Positions 43,927-52,496 are shown, numbered from the stretch's first letter. The stretch: 64,000 nt of DNA from Cytobacillus horneckiae (GCF_002835735.1 NZ_PISD01000019.1:89223-153222), one strand, 5' to 3'. A program made the numbers and translations. Notes: generated by a model from the letters alone, not told the origin.

Positions 43927-45679
43927 CTATTTCCTAGAAGCAGCTTGTTTTCCGAGATCTTCCAGTATTTCGATAATATCATCTAAATCTGCACCTGCCG
44001 CATCAACTGCTTTCAATTGATTTACAACATTTTCTAAAGCAGCAATACTATGTTGTCCGGCTACTCTATTTGGAGCCCAAACTAAATTTTCTTTACTAAT
44101 TATAGGGTCAATACCATATTTTCTTAATAATTCTTGACCTTCTAGAACGAGTTTTTGTTGAGTCTCACCTAAACCCTTTTTGAATAAAATATGATGTGCA
44201 TGTGGATCTATCATAGCAGTAGGTGGGTCACCTATTAGTCCTCTAAGATACTTACCAAAATCAATCTTAATTAATGCTTCATTATATTCTTTAGTAATAC
44301 GTAACTCAGACATCTTTTTACTAATCTCAGACAACTCATCTACACTAAATGTATTATTTTGAATAGCGTTTTTAAGCTTATTCATCTTAGTGGCATTGAC
44401 ATTACCAGCCTCGACTATATCATCGAGATAATCGCTTACAGTATTACCCTTAACTCCATACACTTTTTCCGTTGACATCTTAATTTGTGTCAATGGATTA
44501 TTAATGACATTATAGGGGATAGAAGGCTGAGACATTGCTCCGGCCATAACTGGAGTCGGTGTATTAATAGTCGATGGGATATTTTTAATTCCTTTAGTAG
44601 CTTTGTCCACTGATTTAAAAATGGTACCAGCCTTGCTAATTCCTTTATCTCCAAGAAGTCCAATACCTAACGAGGTCAGTCCGTAAGAGAAAAAAGCAGA
44701 TCGGCTTTTAACATTCCCGTTGATTACATCTCGCTCCCAGGCTTCTTTAATTTCTGTCCATATGTATTTGGGCATATCGATTACCTGTTGGATACTTGCT
44801 TTAGGATCTTGAATCATCCGATTGATAAACCGATAATGTTCCAACAGGTTTTCCCCACGATTAAACAGAATTTCACTACCCAAAAGCGTAGGATTAGTTA
44901 ACGTCAGGATGTTTTGCCCCAACTTAACGGTTGACTTTATGCCCTCCCATACGTCAGACACCGCATTGGCAGCACCCTCGATAACTCCTTCAGTAATATC
45001 TTGAAGTGTGTTTTGTTCTGTATGTATATCTGTATTCTTATTTGATAGTTTATCATAAGAATTCTGCCAAGTGAGTACCTCAGGTTTATATTGGGTAAGG
45101 GTCATCTCTCCGTTTTTGAACATGGATGCCATTTGCTCAATATATTGATTCATAGAGGTTCAAGAGAAGCTGTTTCTCTTTGATCGAATGCTTGAAGCTT
45201 CTCAATCGTTTCAACACTTTTATCCTGTGCAAGTCTTGTATCTATAACGAACATTCCTTCATTTAGAAGTGGAAGGGAGACAATATCTTGTACTGATAGA
45301 ATGGTGCTATTTGTTTCACTTGTCAGTTCATTGTGTTCATCTCAGCCCTCCGTACCCCTTGAGCCAGCTCATTTTCTAAAAAGGGTTGACGTATAACCCC
45401 AGAAGGCGAAGATTCAAGTGTTTGAAGTGATTGAGACATCTTATTCAGGGTAGATTCATACTCATTGATCCATTCTTCTAAAAATACTAAGAAGGGAAGG
45501 TGGCATTCTTGGTAAAAAAGTTGAATAGCCTGACCACCTTGCCCCTTTAAGGCATCCTTAAGAGAGACAATTCCTCTCACATCAAGTTGAACTTGATGTA
45601 TCTGCTTTTTAAAAAGCTTTAGGGTTGTAGCGAGCTGTTGGATGTTGTTATGTAAATCATTTGCGTCTAATACTTTCAA
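43927..45679 (-). pseudogene. LXG-domain polymorphic toxin with C-terminal AHH nuclease, broken by two frameshifts
   Basis: Three frames read as one protein of about 580 residues. The first (45679-45323) is an LXG export domain starting MKVLDANDLHNNIQQL, with LKDALKGQGGQAIQLFYQ. The second (about 45330-45150) reads ELTSETNSTILSVQDIVSLP and on to ETASLEPL. The third (45153-43927) has a helical pre-toxin region and a C-terminal AHH-type HNH/EndoVII nuclease (MIDPHAHHILFKKGLGE, WAPNRVAGQHSIAALENVV). Each junction is repaired by one extra A (ACAATG to ACAAATG; CTATG to CTAATG). LXG toxins leave through the type VII secretion system. The start is TTG 45679 after GGAG. Dead gene or sequence error is unresolved. 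Confidence 0.78.
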
Positions 45680-46232
45680 AAATATCAGCTCCGTGCGTTA
45701 TATTAAGCGATTCTCATAAGTTTATAATTCTATAAATAAAATTATAAACAAAATTTCCTAATTAAGGATGAGAAAAATGGATTAAAATAATATTGATTTA
45801 TGAAGTAAAATACAAATTTTATGGAATTAGGGATTGTTCTCTAATTCTTTTTGTGAAACTAAAGGGTGACGGAAATTGAGTACTTGGTTCATGTACGATA
45901 CCAGGTTCAATTAATAACGTAAATCATAACATTGTTAATAGTAATTATGTCTATAGATTACGAGTTAAGCAGATTTAACGATAATTTCGAAAGATACCTA
46001 AACATTATTGAAGGGAAAGAAAGCGGACAATAAATATATGACATAAATAAGAGATTCAATTAAGAATCTCTTTTCATTAGTTAAAACGGTAAAATGAAAA
46101 ATCTTTTCTTTGGCTTTAGTTTTATCTCATCTACCTCGCAATATTGTATAAATGAAAGAACGGCTTTCGAAGAGGAGTAATTTTCAGAATAGAAAAGGAC
46201 AAAAAATTTATTTGTCCTTTTCTAAATTAAAT
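45680..46232. other. Gene-poor stretch in the island
   Basis: About 550 bases between the LXG locus and the next gene pair. A 28-codon frame at 45947 (MSIDYELSRFNDNFERYLNI) is probably a fragment. A hairpin, GAGATTC/GAATCTC (46051-46070) with TTTTC, may be a terminator. No WXG100-type partner gene was found upstream of the LXG gene. Confidence 0.4.
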
Positions 46233-46403
46233 TCATTCCTTTTTCACTCCGCGATTCACGAAAAGTGTAACAATTAAAACAGATAGCGCAACTAAAAATG
46301 AATGTAACTTACCAAAATCAACTAATAGGCTAATACACACATACAAAATAGTTACCGAGATTAAGCCAATTATCAAACGTAATCCAAAATTAATAAAAAC
46401 CAA
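46233..46403 (-). CDS. Two-helix small membrane protein, possible immunity
   Basis: A 56-residue frame with two hydrophobic helices (FGLRLIIGLISVTILYVCIS and FLVALSVLIVTLFV) and a basic C-terminus, NRGVKKE. The start is uncertain (TTG 46403, weak ribosome-binding site). It directly follows the secreted bacteriocin-like gene on the same strand, the usual place for a membrane immunity protein. Function inferred from position only. Confidence 0.45.
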   Translation of the reverse strand: MVFINFGLRLIIGLISVTILYVCISLLVDFGKLHSFLVALSVLIVTLFVNRGVKKE

Positions 46404-46418
46404 TCCCTTTAACGATAA

Positions 46419-47072
46419 TTATTGGAGTCTAACGTATTTTTCTTGACCTTTCCAATTATAACCCGTGACTATTGCTTTTGCCTTTTTAAGAGTGAAATGT
46501 GCCTGAACATAAGTTGCAATAGCAATAGCGATTGCCCATCCGATTCCTGGAAGTAAAGCCCCAAGAAAGACTCCGCAAGCACTAATACTAATTCCTAGCA
46601 TATGTTGCACTACAGATTTACTTAGCCATACCTCATAACCCCACCATTTTATGCCTAATTTAGTTACTCCTTGTTTTAAAATGGTATTATCATCATCGTA
46701 TTCTTCTCCGCCATTGGGGTCAAATTCTATTCCTTCTTTGGCGGCAATTTCTTTTATTTCTTCATCGGTAATCTCATAAGCAAATGTAAATTTATCAATT
46801 TGTTCAAGCTTAGGATTTTCCTTCAGCATTCTATTGACTTCTTCCAAACTTTCCTTAACTTGTAAGTATTCAGAGTAAGAAATGTTGGAGCGTAAACCCT
46901 CTTCGTTTACAATAATAAACTTATTTTGATTGATTTTAATGTAAGGATTCACCTTTTCAATTAATTGGTCGCTAAATTCGTTTTCAGTGGATGCTGCTGC
47001 AACACCTGGAGAAATTGCGAAGCCGATAATTAAGGTTGCTACTAATAATAAATATAAGAACGACTTTTTCAT
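46419..47072 (-). CDS. Secreted protein with hydrophobic bacteriocin-like C-terminus
   Basis: A 217-residue protein. A signal peptide (1-27, cleavage near VAAAS) leads to an acidic helical region (to about 130). The last 85 residues contain KWWGYEVWLSKSVVQHML and a Gly/Ala/Ile-rich hydrophobic stretch, GVFLGALLPGIGWAIAIAIA. Secreted precursors of this type occur widely in Bacillus and recall bacteriocin maturation, but no characterised family was recognised. It is 16 bases ahead of a two-helix membrane protein gene. A pore-forming or bacteriocin role is an inference. Confidence 0.6.
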   Translation of the reverse strand: MKKSFLYLLLVATLIIGFAISPGVAAASTENEFSDQLIEKVNPYIKINQNKFIIVNEEGLRSNISYSEYLQVKESLEEVNRMLKENPKLEQIDKFTFAYEITDEEIKEIAAKEGIEFDPNGGEEYDDDNTILKQGVTKLGIKWWGYEVWLSKSVVQHMLGISISACGVFLGALLPGIGWAIAIAIATYVQAHFTLKKAKAIVTGYNWKGQEKYVRLQ

Positions 47073-47400
47073 TTTTTCACCACATTGAGAAACTCCTACA
47101 AGTTTTGCAACAGCAGTACTTAAATTACTTTGATAAGTTTCTTCATCAATGTCATCTCTGTATTCATCAGTCTTAAGGCCTATTCACATAAGAGTTATAA
47201 AAATATTAGGAATATTTAATCATTAAATAGTGCTTATTTTACAGAATTATAGACTAAAAATTGTCAATAAAACTTCTCTTTTATAGGAAGATGATGGTAA
47301 AATAAAGAATCAAAATAACCATAAACAAGTACTTTAATAAATTTGTATTTTATAAAAGAGAATAATGTGTGTATGAACCATATGAGGAGGAAGAAGCGAG
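47073..47400. other. Divergent intergenic region in the island
   Basis: A 328-base gap. Minus-strand codons upstream of the secreted protein continue open for about 36 residues (DEYRDDIDEETYQSNLSTAV) and may be a remnant of another gene. A GAGGAGGAAGAAG site at 47381-47396 serves the lipoprotein gene. Confidence 0.4.
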
Positions 47401-47891
47401 TTGAAGAAGATAGTGATTGCAGTACCTTTAGCCTTTATGCTTGTAGGGTGTAGTTCAACTTTTGAATTAATCGATGAAAAAGATGTTAAAGAAACTGAAG
47501 CTATTCCAAGTACAACATCTTTTAAGATGTCTGCTTCTGAAGAAGTTGCTGGAATTATATTCAGTATAAATGAGTTTATTCTAACATCTGACACAACTGA
47601 AGTGAATTTGGAAATCGAAAATACTACTTCTGCTACTCCTGCTGCATGGAATGCAGAGGAAATGAGTATCTCAATCAACGGGAAACAACTAAACGCTATA
47701 GACTTTCAAGGAGTCGGCGGCAAAATTGAGGCTGGTAACTACCAAGAAGGTAAGGTGGTTTTGACTTAATCGAAATTGCTGAAGGGGACGATATTATTTA
47801 CAATTTCGGTGAGGTGGACATCCAAGGAACGTTTGGATCATCTCTAGATGATAAATTAACTTTAGAAGAAAAAGCTCCAGCAGCAGATTGA
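47401..47891 (+). pseudogene. Lipoprotein split by a one-base frameshift
   Basis: The first frame (47401-47769) has a lipoprotein signal (MKKIVIAVPLAFMLVGCSS, lipobox LVGC) and a beta-rich domain. At 47757-47763 (GGTTTTGAC) the frame breaks. With one more T it continues KVVFDLIEIAEGDDIIYNFG to TGA at 47891, about 163 residues in all. It resembles DUF4352-type extracellular lipoproteins only loosely. The start is TTG 47401 with GGAGGAAG upstream. Confidence 0.6.
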
Positions 47892-48017
47892 AAAATGTTT
47901 AAAGAGAGATTGAAATCATATGATTTGGTCTGATAGAAAATAAAATAATCATTTTATATGTTCCTAAAGAAAATTGAAATGAGAAAAATTTATATCATAC
48001 ATGATAGTTTGAAATAG

Positions 48018-48218
48018 GTGATTGTCATTAAAGCATATACTATACCATATAGAATAGCCGTTGTTTTATTAGCTGTTTTTCAGATTTACACACTCAACAA
48101 AGACTGGAGTAGTGATAATCTAACACCAAAGAGTTCAATAATACCCATAGTAATTTTTGTAGGTTGTGTCATTTTATTAATAGCTGATTTGTTTTTTAAA
48201 AAATGTGACACAAAATAA
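48018..48218 (+). CDS. Two-helix small membrane protein, unknown
   Basis: A 66-residue product with helices near 10-25 and 42-60, separated by a hydrophilic loop (NKDWSSDNLTPKSS). GTG start 48018; the ribosome-binding site is weak. No family was recognised; in this toxin island it could be an orphan immunity protein. Confidence 0.45.
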   Translation: MIVIKAYTIPYRIAVVLLAVFQIYTLNKDWSSDNLTPKSSIIPIVIFVGCVILLIADLFFKKCDTK

Positions 48219-48377
48219 TGAATCTGAGTTGAACAAAATAAGGCTAGCAGAATAACCATTTTTTTGCACTGAAATAAAAGAATCCTTTTTACAGTGTCAA
48301 TAAAGGTACAATTGCACTAACATTTTATTCCACAAAAATCTTAGAAAGTTTTAGACGTTAAGGAGAGAAATTAAAAT

Positions 48378-48878
48378 ATGCGAATAAATCAATTTGAATC
48401 TCCAGCAGGTCTATTTCAAATATTTATTAACGGACAATTATCCGAGTTTAATATAAGTCAAAGTAATTATAATACCTATTTTATAGATAATGTACCTATT
48501 AGATGTACCAATGTTTATGAAGCAAAAATTGATATTTTAGACTTAAATATTGGAGATAAGATACTCTGTGAATACGAGGATGGCCAGTTTTTCAATGATG
48601 GTGGAGGAGAACGAATGTCCAATATTATTGGTGAATTCAATAATTACATAGTAGGGATGGGCGCTTACGATGATGTTGAAGTTTATTATGATTATAAAAC
48701 TAAGATAATCCCATACGTAAATAATGGTCACACTAGTAGGGGTTTTGAGTTTGAAATACTAGATCATCTTAAAATGTATAAACAAAATAAGAATGATACC
48801 AGGATTACTGTAAAGTTAGTGTGGGAGTCAAATAAAAAGGATTATGCGTATGATATTGTAGGATTCTTAACTAGTTAG
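48378..48878 (+). CDS. Hypothetical soluble protein, possible orphan immunity protein
   Basis: A 166-residue, acidic, beta-rich protein with no signal peptide. AAGGAGAG lies ten bases before ATG 48378. Features visible are GQFFNDGGGERMS near residue 70 and a tyrosine-rich segment, YDDVEVYYDYKTK. No family was recognised. Its place among toxin and immunity genes suggests, but does not prove, an immunity function. Confidence 0.6.
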   Translation: MRINQFESPAGLFQIFINGQLSEFNISQSNYNTYFIDNVPIRCTNVYEAKIDILDLNIGDKILCEYEDGQFFNDGGGERMSNIIGEFNNYIVGMGAYDDVEVYYDYKTKIIPYVNNGHTSRGFEFEILDHLKMYKQNKNDTRITVKLVWESNKKDYAYDIVGFLTS

Positions 48879-49093
48879 TATTAAGTAACTGTAAAAGATA
48901 AATAAAAGAAATATTTTATATAGAGGTAGAACCTGAAGGCGTGATTTTCTTGTACTTAAGGTAACTGAATAAATTAAAGGAAATAACTCCAAACATTCAG
49001 ACGTAAGGAAAATCTGAAAAGAAAATCAAACCGACTATATCTCTTTATTTAAGTAAAAGAAATCATAAAATTATAGATTTAGGAGTGAGTTAA

Positions 49094-49627
49094 TTGTTAT
49101 ATAGTCCTAAATGGAGTAAAGCAAAGAAGAATTTAAAGAGCTTTATTTGCGATACTTTACGTTCAAGAGTTGATTTTCAGGTGATTAATTATAGAAGAGC
49201 CCATGATCAGTTAGGGAGAGCTGTAATTACTGTTGATAAAGTAGAAAAACTTAGTATGTGTACGATTACAGCAGAAAGAAAAGAATATAATAATGAACAA
49301 GATATAAGAATTAATTTAGGAGATTGGGATTTTGACGATGTAAATAAAAATTTATCTCTTCAAAACCAAGCTCATGAACAACTGAAAAAAGAAGGTATCT
49401 ATGGACAATATGACTTCTTTTCTGCATTAGAAGAATATTTTAACTCTTCTATTAAAGACTCTTTAAAGTCAACAGATATTCTAATTAAAATATTATGTAT
49501 ATTAGATCGTCGTGTGGGAAAAAGAACTTTACTCAAAATGAAAGAATCAATTTTAACTGAGCATGAATTAGTTCAAGAATTTTATAAACTACGATGTGAA
49601 GCAGAAGATATGTATATATGCTTATAG
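49094..49627 (+). CDS. SF0329-family protein
   Basis: A 177-residue soluble protein. The pattern KWSKAKKNLKSFICDTLRSR, then NYRRAHDQLGRAVITVD, matches the SF0329 family of small cytoplasmic proteins found near toxin genes; this naming is from memory. The C-terminal half is helical and includes DILIKILCILDRRVGKRTL. The start is TTG 49094 after AGGAGTGAG. Likely an orphan immunity gene (inference). Confidence 0.6.
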   Translation: MLYSPKWSKAKKNLKSFICDTLRSRVDFQVINYRRAHDQLGRAVITVDKVEKLSMCTITAERKEYNNEQDIRINLGDWDFDDVNKNLSLQNQAHEQLKKEGIYGQYDFFSALEEYFNSSIKDSLKSTDILIKILCILDRRVGKRTLLKMKESILTEHELVQEFYKLRCEAEDMYICL

Positions 49628-49670
49628 TTTATAAAATCAGATAAAATGACAATTTTATAGGAGGTGTAAT

Positions 49671-49750
49671 ATGAGCAACCATAATAAATTGAGCGTATTT
49701 ATTAGTTTAATATTAAGGCATAAGCCGGAAGTAATTAGTATTAAATTAGG
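49671..49750 (+). pseudogene. N-terminal fragment of RNA 2'-phosphotransferase (KptA/Tpt1)
   Basis: The frame reads MSNHNKLSVFISLILRHKPE then VISIKL, the unmistakable start of KptA proteins (KLSKFISLILRHKPE...). After about 27 codons the similarity stops abruptly and unrelated sequence begins. GGAGGTG precedes ATG, so the 5' end was once a real gene. The rest of kptA is absent. Confidence 0.7.
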
Positions 49751-50194
49751 ACATGATTTATTATCCCCATTCCATATGGGCGACCTCTCCTGTCCAAAAG
49801 ACCGTAATAATCTTCTCTTATCCCAAAATAGAAATGACACTTTTTACAATCACTCATTACATTTGCTTTCTTCGAACCCATAATTTTACACGTTACAAAT
49901 CCGTATTTATCTTCTTTTTTCTCTTCATGTATTCGAAACAATTCACTCTTTATTTTCTCTAACTTAATATTAATTAGCCATTTTTTTTCTTGTGGTATAG
50001 TGTATTATTTCTTCTACTAAATCCTCTAAGTTAAATCCTCGATCATAGTCACTTAAATCAATATCCAATATTGAAAGACCGTATTCCCAGGCTTTCTTAA
50101 TCTTTTCTTCACTTGTTTTATGTGTGACTGTTATTTCTACCAGAAGAATATCCTTGCCGATTTTCATTAAGGCATCTGGGCTAATAGAGAAATT
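49741..50194 (-). pseudogene. C-terminal remnant of a CoiA-like protein, frameshifted
   Basis: From 50194 the frame reads SISPDALMKIGKDILLVEIT and GLSILDIDLS, the pattern of the nuclease-like core of CoiA-type competence proteins. It runs to KKMAN at 49970. With one A fewer in an eight-A run near 49981-49988, it continues WLINIKLEKIKSELFRIHEE to 49741, ending with a zinc-knuckle region CKKCHFYFGI. The N-terminal half is missing. It lies in opposite orientation between two plus-strand fragments. Confidence 0.5.
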
Positions 50195-50272
50195 TTAATA
50201 GATTATGCAGAATTACCAAATGGGAAATTAGGAAATAATTCATACGGGAGTGGATTTCTTAAATTCCGATGA
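50171..50272 (+). pseudogene. C-terminal gene fragment of unknown origin
   Basis: An open frame of 33 codons, GIWANREILIDYAELPNGKL then GNNSYGSGFLKFR, ends in TGA at 50270-50272. It has no start and overlaps the CoiA-like remnant on the other strand. It looks like the tail of a lost toxin or enzyme. Confidence 0.35.
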
Positions 50273-50304
50273 TTAAAAATTATTACAATAAGAGGAGTAA
50301 AATT

Positions 50305-51195
50305 GTGAAAAGATTTTTTGTGAATTTTTTAATTGTTGTTTATTTATTTAGTTGTTTTGCACCATCATTTGTCCAAGCACAGGATTCTAGTGTGGATTCG
50401 GAAGAGAATTTGATTGATTTTGCTGAAATTGAAGAACAAATAGATGATGATTTAGCTATGAATGAGTTAGACGATGTAATTGAAACAGTTAGCTATGTAG
50501 GTGATGATACGGATTCACTAATAGTCCTTTCCTCTGCTGAAACAGAAGGTATTGAAGCAGAAAATGAAATGAGTATAGATATAGAAAATCAAGAAATAAT
50601 TACATCAACTACAGTTGAAGATGAGGAAACTGGAGAATTAATTGAGTACAATTTCGATATTGAGGTTACTGATATTAATGGTGAGGAATTTAAAGCTATT
50701 TTCACGGATCTTGATACAGGTGAGCAACTTTATGTAGATACTGCTGAATTTCAGGCTTCTTGGTATCCCCTAATAGTTGTGGCTATTCATGTAGCTATAC
50801 ATGGTGTAAAATGGGCAGTAAAAAAATATGGGAAAAGTGTTGTAAACAATGCTACGAAGAAATATGGTACAAAGGCTTCTGGAAAAACATTATCAAAAAT
50901 AAAATTTGCGAGTAATGCAAAATTCGATAGTCATTGGGCAGATCACAAAAAGGAATTTCCTGGATTGACTAAGACAGGATATTTAAAAAGGGCTCAAAGT
51001 TTAGCGGGATCAACCAGTAAAAATGTTTTGAGTAAGAAAAAGAAAGGTAACTCAGGAGATATCGTTAAATATAATACCCAAACTGGAGAATTTATTTCTT
51101 TAACGAAGAATGATGTCATAAAAACTTTTTTCAAACCTAAATATGGACAAAAAGACTGGAAGAAAAAAGCTAGAGCATATTATAATAATCAATAA
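50305..51195 (+). CDS. Secreted BECR-fold RNase toxin (SAR2788-like)
   Basis: A 296-residue secreted protein. A signal peptide (MKRFFVNFLIVVYLFSCFAP, cleaved near VQA) is followed by an acidic region (about 25-150), a short hydrophobic stretch (WYPLIVVAIHVAIHGVKWAV) and a basic C-terminal domain. That domain reads NAKFDSHWADHKKEFPGLTK, YLKRAQSLAG, GDIVKYNTQTGEFISLTKND and IKTFFKPKYG, the pattern of barnase/EndoU/colicin E5-D/RelE-type nucleases. The start is GTG 50305 with AAGAGGAG seven bases upstream; an in-frame ATG at 50269 lacks support. The CPCC gene follows after 14 bases. Confidence 0.75.
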   Translation: MKRFFVNFLIVVYLFSCFAPSFVQAQDSSVDSEENLIDFAEIEEQIDDDLAMNELDDVIETVSYVGDDTDSLIVLSSAETEGIEAENEMSIDIENQEIITSTTVEDEETGELIEYNFDIEVTDINGEEFKAIFTDLDTGEQLYVDTAEFQASWYPLIVVAIHVAIHGVKWAVKKYGKSVVNNATKKYGTKASGKTLSKIKFASNAKFDSHWADHKKEFPGLTKTGYLKRAQSLAGSTSKNVLSKKKKGNSGDIVKYNTQTGEFISLTKNDVIKTFFKPKYGQKDWKKKARAYYNNQ

Positions 51196-51209
51196 GGAGC
51201 TGAATCTAG

Positions 51210-51572
51210 ATGGAAACTTATACTTGTCCAATTTGCGGATACGATGGGATAGAAGATGAAACACCATACGAAGAGATTACCAATGCTCCCTCTTATGAAA
51301 TATGCCCTTGTTGTCGTTTTCAATATGGGTACAGTGAGGATCATGATGTAGATTTAGGATATATTGTCACTCCTGATGAAATGAAAGAAGCTGTTTTTCA
51401 ATTATATCGAAAACAGTGGATTGAAAAAGGAGCAGTAGTCGGTCATCCAGAAAGCTATCCAAAAGCATTCCAAGAAAATGGAAAAGTAAAACAAGAGATA
51501 ATCATTAAACAATTAAAACGTTTGAATCTACCATTAGATAACCTTACATTTCTTGAGGAGTTTAAACTATGA
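51210..51572 (+). CDS. Cysteine-rich CPCC-domain protein, candidate immunity
   Basis: A 120-residue cytoplasmic protein. YTCPICGYDGIEDE near residue 4 and YEICPCCRFQYGYSEDHD near 29 form the Cys-rich CPCC zinc-binding motif (PF14206 type). Helical C-terminus. AAGGAG lies nine bases before ATG. It is 14 bases downstream of the secreted RNase toxin, the canonical immunity position; CPCC proteins recur next to toxins. The immunity role is inferred. A strong terminator follows at 51676. Confidence 0.75.
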   Translation: METYTCPICGYDGIEDETPYEEITNAPSYEICPCCRFQYGYSEDHDVDLGYIVTPDEMKEAVFQLYRKQWIEKGAVVGHPESYPKAFQENGKVKQEIIIKQLKRLNLPLDNLTFLEEFKL

Positions 51573-51675
51573 TATATAATGCTTTATATATCTAACGAAA
51601 GTCTCTTTCGAAAATACTAGCTTTCCAATGAGGGGCACATAGAAGTATATTAGAGCTATTGAATTTAAAATTATG

Positions 51676-51720
51676 AAAAAGTAAGGGTTTCTTCTATTTT
51701 AGAGAAATCCTTACTTTTTC
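51676..51720 (+). terminator. Terminator of the toxin-CPCC operon
   Basis: AAAAAGTAAGGgTTTCT pairs with AGAAAtCCTTACTTTTT around a short loop, with a T-run. Confidence 0.85.
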
Positions 51721-51857
51721 ATTTTTTGCCTACTTTAATAAAACAGTCTTTCCAATACACACTTTTTCTTGTGATATTTTGATTGGAAGTAATAATAGTA
51801 GAATCGTGTGGTAATTTTATAGACATAATACAAGATGATCATACCAAATGAAATAGG

Positions 51858-52277
51858 TTGCTAAAACTTAACTTAATTAGAGAGAGAATTATGATTTTTA
51901 GAGAGGTAGGTCTTTCACTTTTAGGTGAAAGTAATTTCACCCCTGAGCAACTCAGTAAGGCGATTGATAAGGTTGAAAAAGAGATATCGGATTTGAACAA
52001 TAATTTGGATGATATTGAGAAAAATATCAACAAAACGAAAATTGAATTAAGTGATGTAGTAAAAATTAAAGAAGAATTTAGTGGCTGGAGAGAGAAATAT
52101 TTAAAATCGGACTTATCATCAAAGAAAATGATGCTATCACGAATAGTTAAGAAAATTGAGTTTACAGAGAAAAAAGTTGATATAGAATTTGTATTGGAGA
52201 TTGAAAATGCTATAATAGACGGTATGGAGAAACACCCCGAATCCGATGGGCACAGGCGGTCCAGGATATACAATTAA
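51858..52277 (+). pseudogene. C-terminal coiled-coil piece of a large serine recombinase, reading into the ppiB repeat
   Basis: A 139-residue frame. The first 120 residues (LSKAIDKVEKEISDLNNNLD, WREKYLKSDLSSKKMMLSRI, EFTEKKVDIEFVLEIENAII) match the coiled-coil tail of large serine integrases. The last ten codons, [13 protein letters not shown], are supplied by the ppiB repeat from 52248, so the integrase gene ended across the attachment site. The catalytic and zinc domains are missing upstream. This places the integrase tail at the island edge. Confidence 0.7.
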
Positions 52278-52496
52278 ATGTGAAACTGTAGGAAACCCCC
52301 ACACACATGTAGAAGGATCCCTTTCAATGGCTCATGCAGGCAAGGATACAGGCGGAAGCAATTTTTTATCGTTCATGAACCACAACCGCATTTAAATGGT
52401 GTTCATACAGTTTTCGGAAAAGTAACTTCTGGAATGCCAGCTGTTAAAGCGATGAAAAACGGCGATGTAATGGAAAAAGTTGTGTTAGAAGGTTAA
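52248..52496 (+). repeat. ppiB 3' direct repeat, right copy (remnant)
   Basis: 249 bases, two differences from 41992-42241. One base is deleted near 52359 (AAGCAATTT versus AAGCCAATTT), which would destroy the reading frame. It is followed by a terminator, so this looks like the original 3' end of ppiB. Confidence 0.95.

Larger units (their letters stand above)
41992..52247. mobile_element. 10.3 kb toxin/immunity genomic island integrated in ppiB
   Basis: Bounded by direct repeats of the ppiB 3' half (41992-42241 and 52248-52496). Both ends have pieces of large serine recombinases. Cargo: recombinase zinc-ribbon piece, ankyrin protein, LXG-AHH toxin, bacteriocin-like secreted protein, lipoprotein, SF0329-family protein, KptA and CoiA-like scraps, BECR-type secreted toxin and CPCC protein. 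The region is more AT-rich and gene-sparse than its flanks. No intact recombinase remains, so it is probably fixed. Confidence 0.85.

Noticed and set aside
45150..45335. Programmed frameshifting in the LXG toxin
   Set aside because: Two separate shifts would be needed, with no slippery heptamer or downstream structure; missing A bases explain both.
51839..52273. A 144-codon minus-strand frame opposite the recombinase tail
   Set aside because: It mirrors the plus-strand coiled coil (Ser/Phe/Ile-rich shadow), has no ribosome-binding site, and crosses the ppiB repeat boundary.
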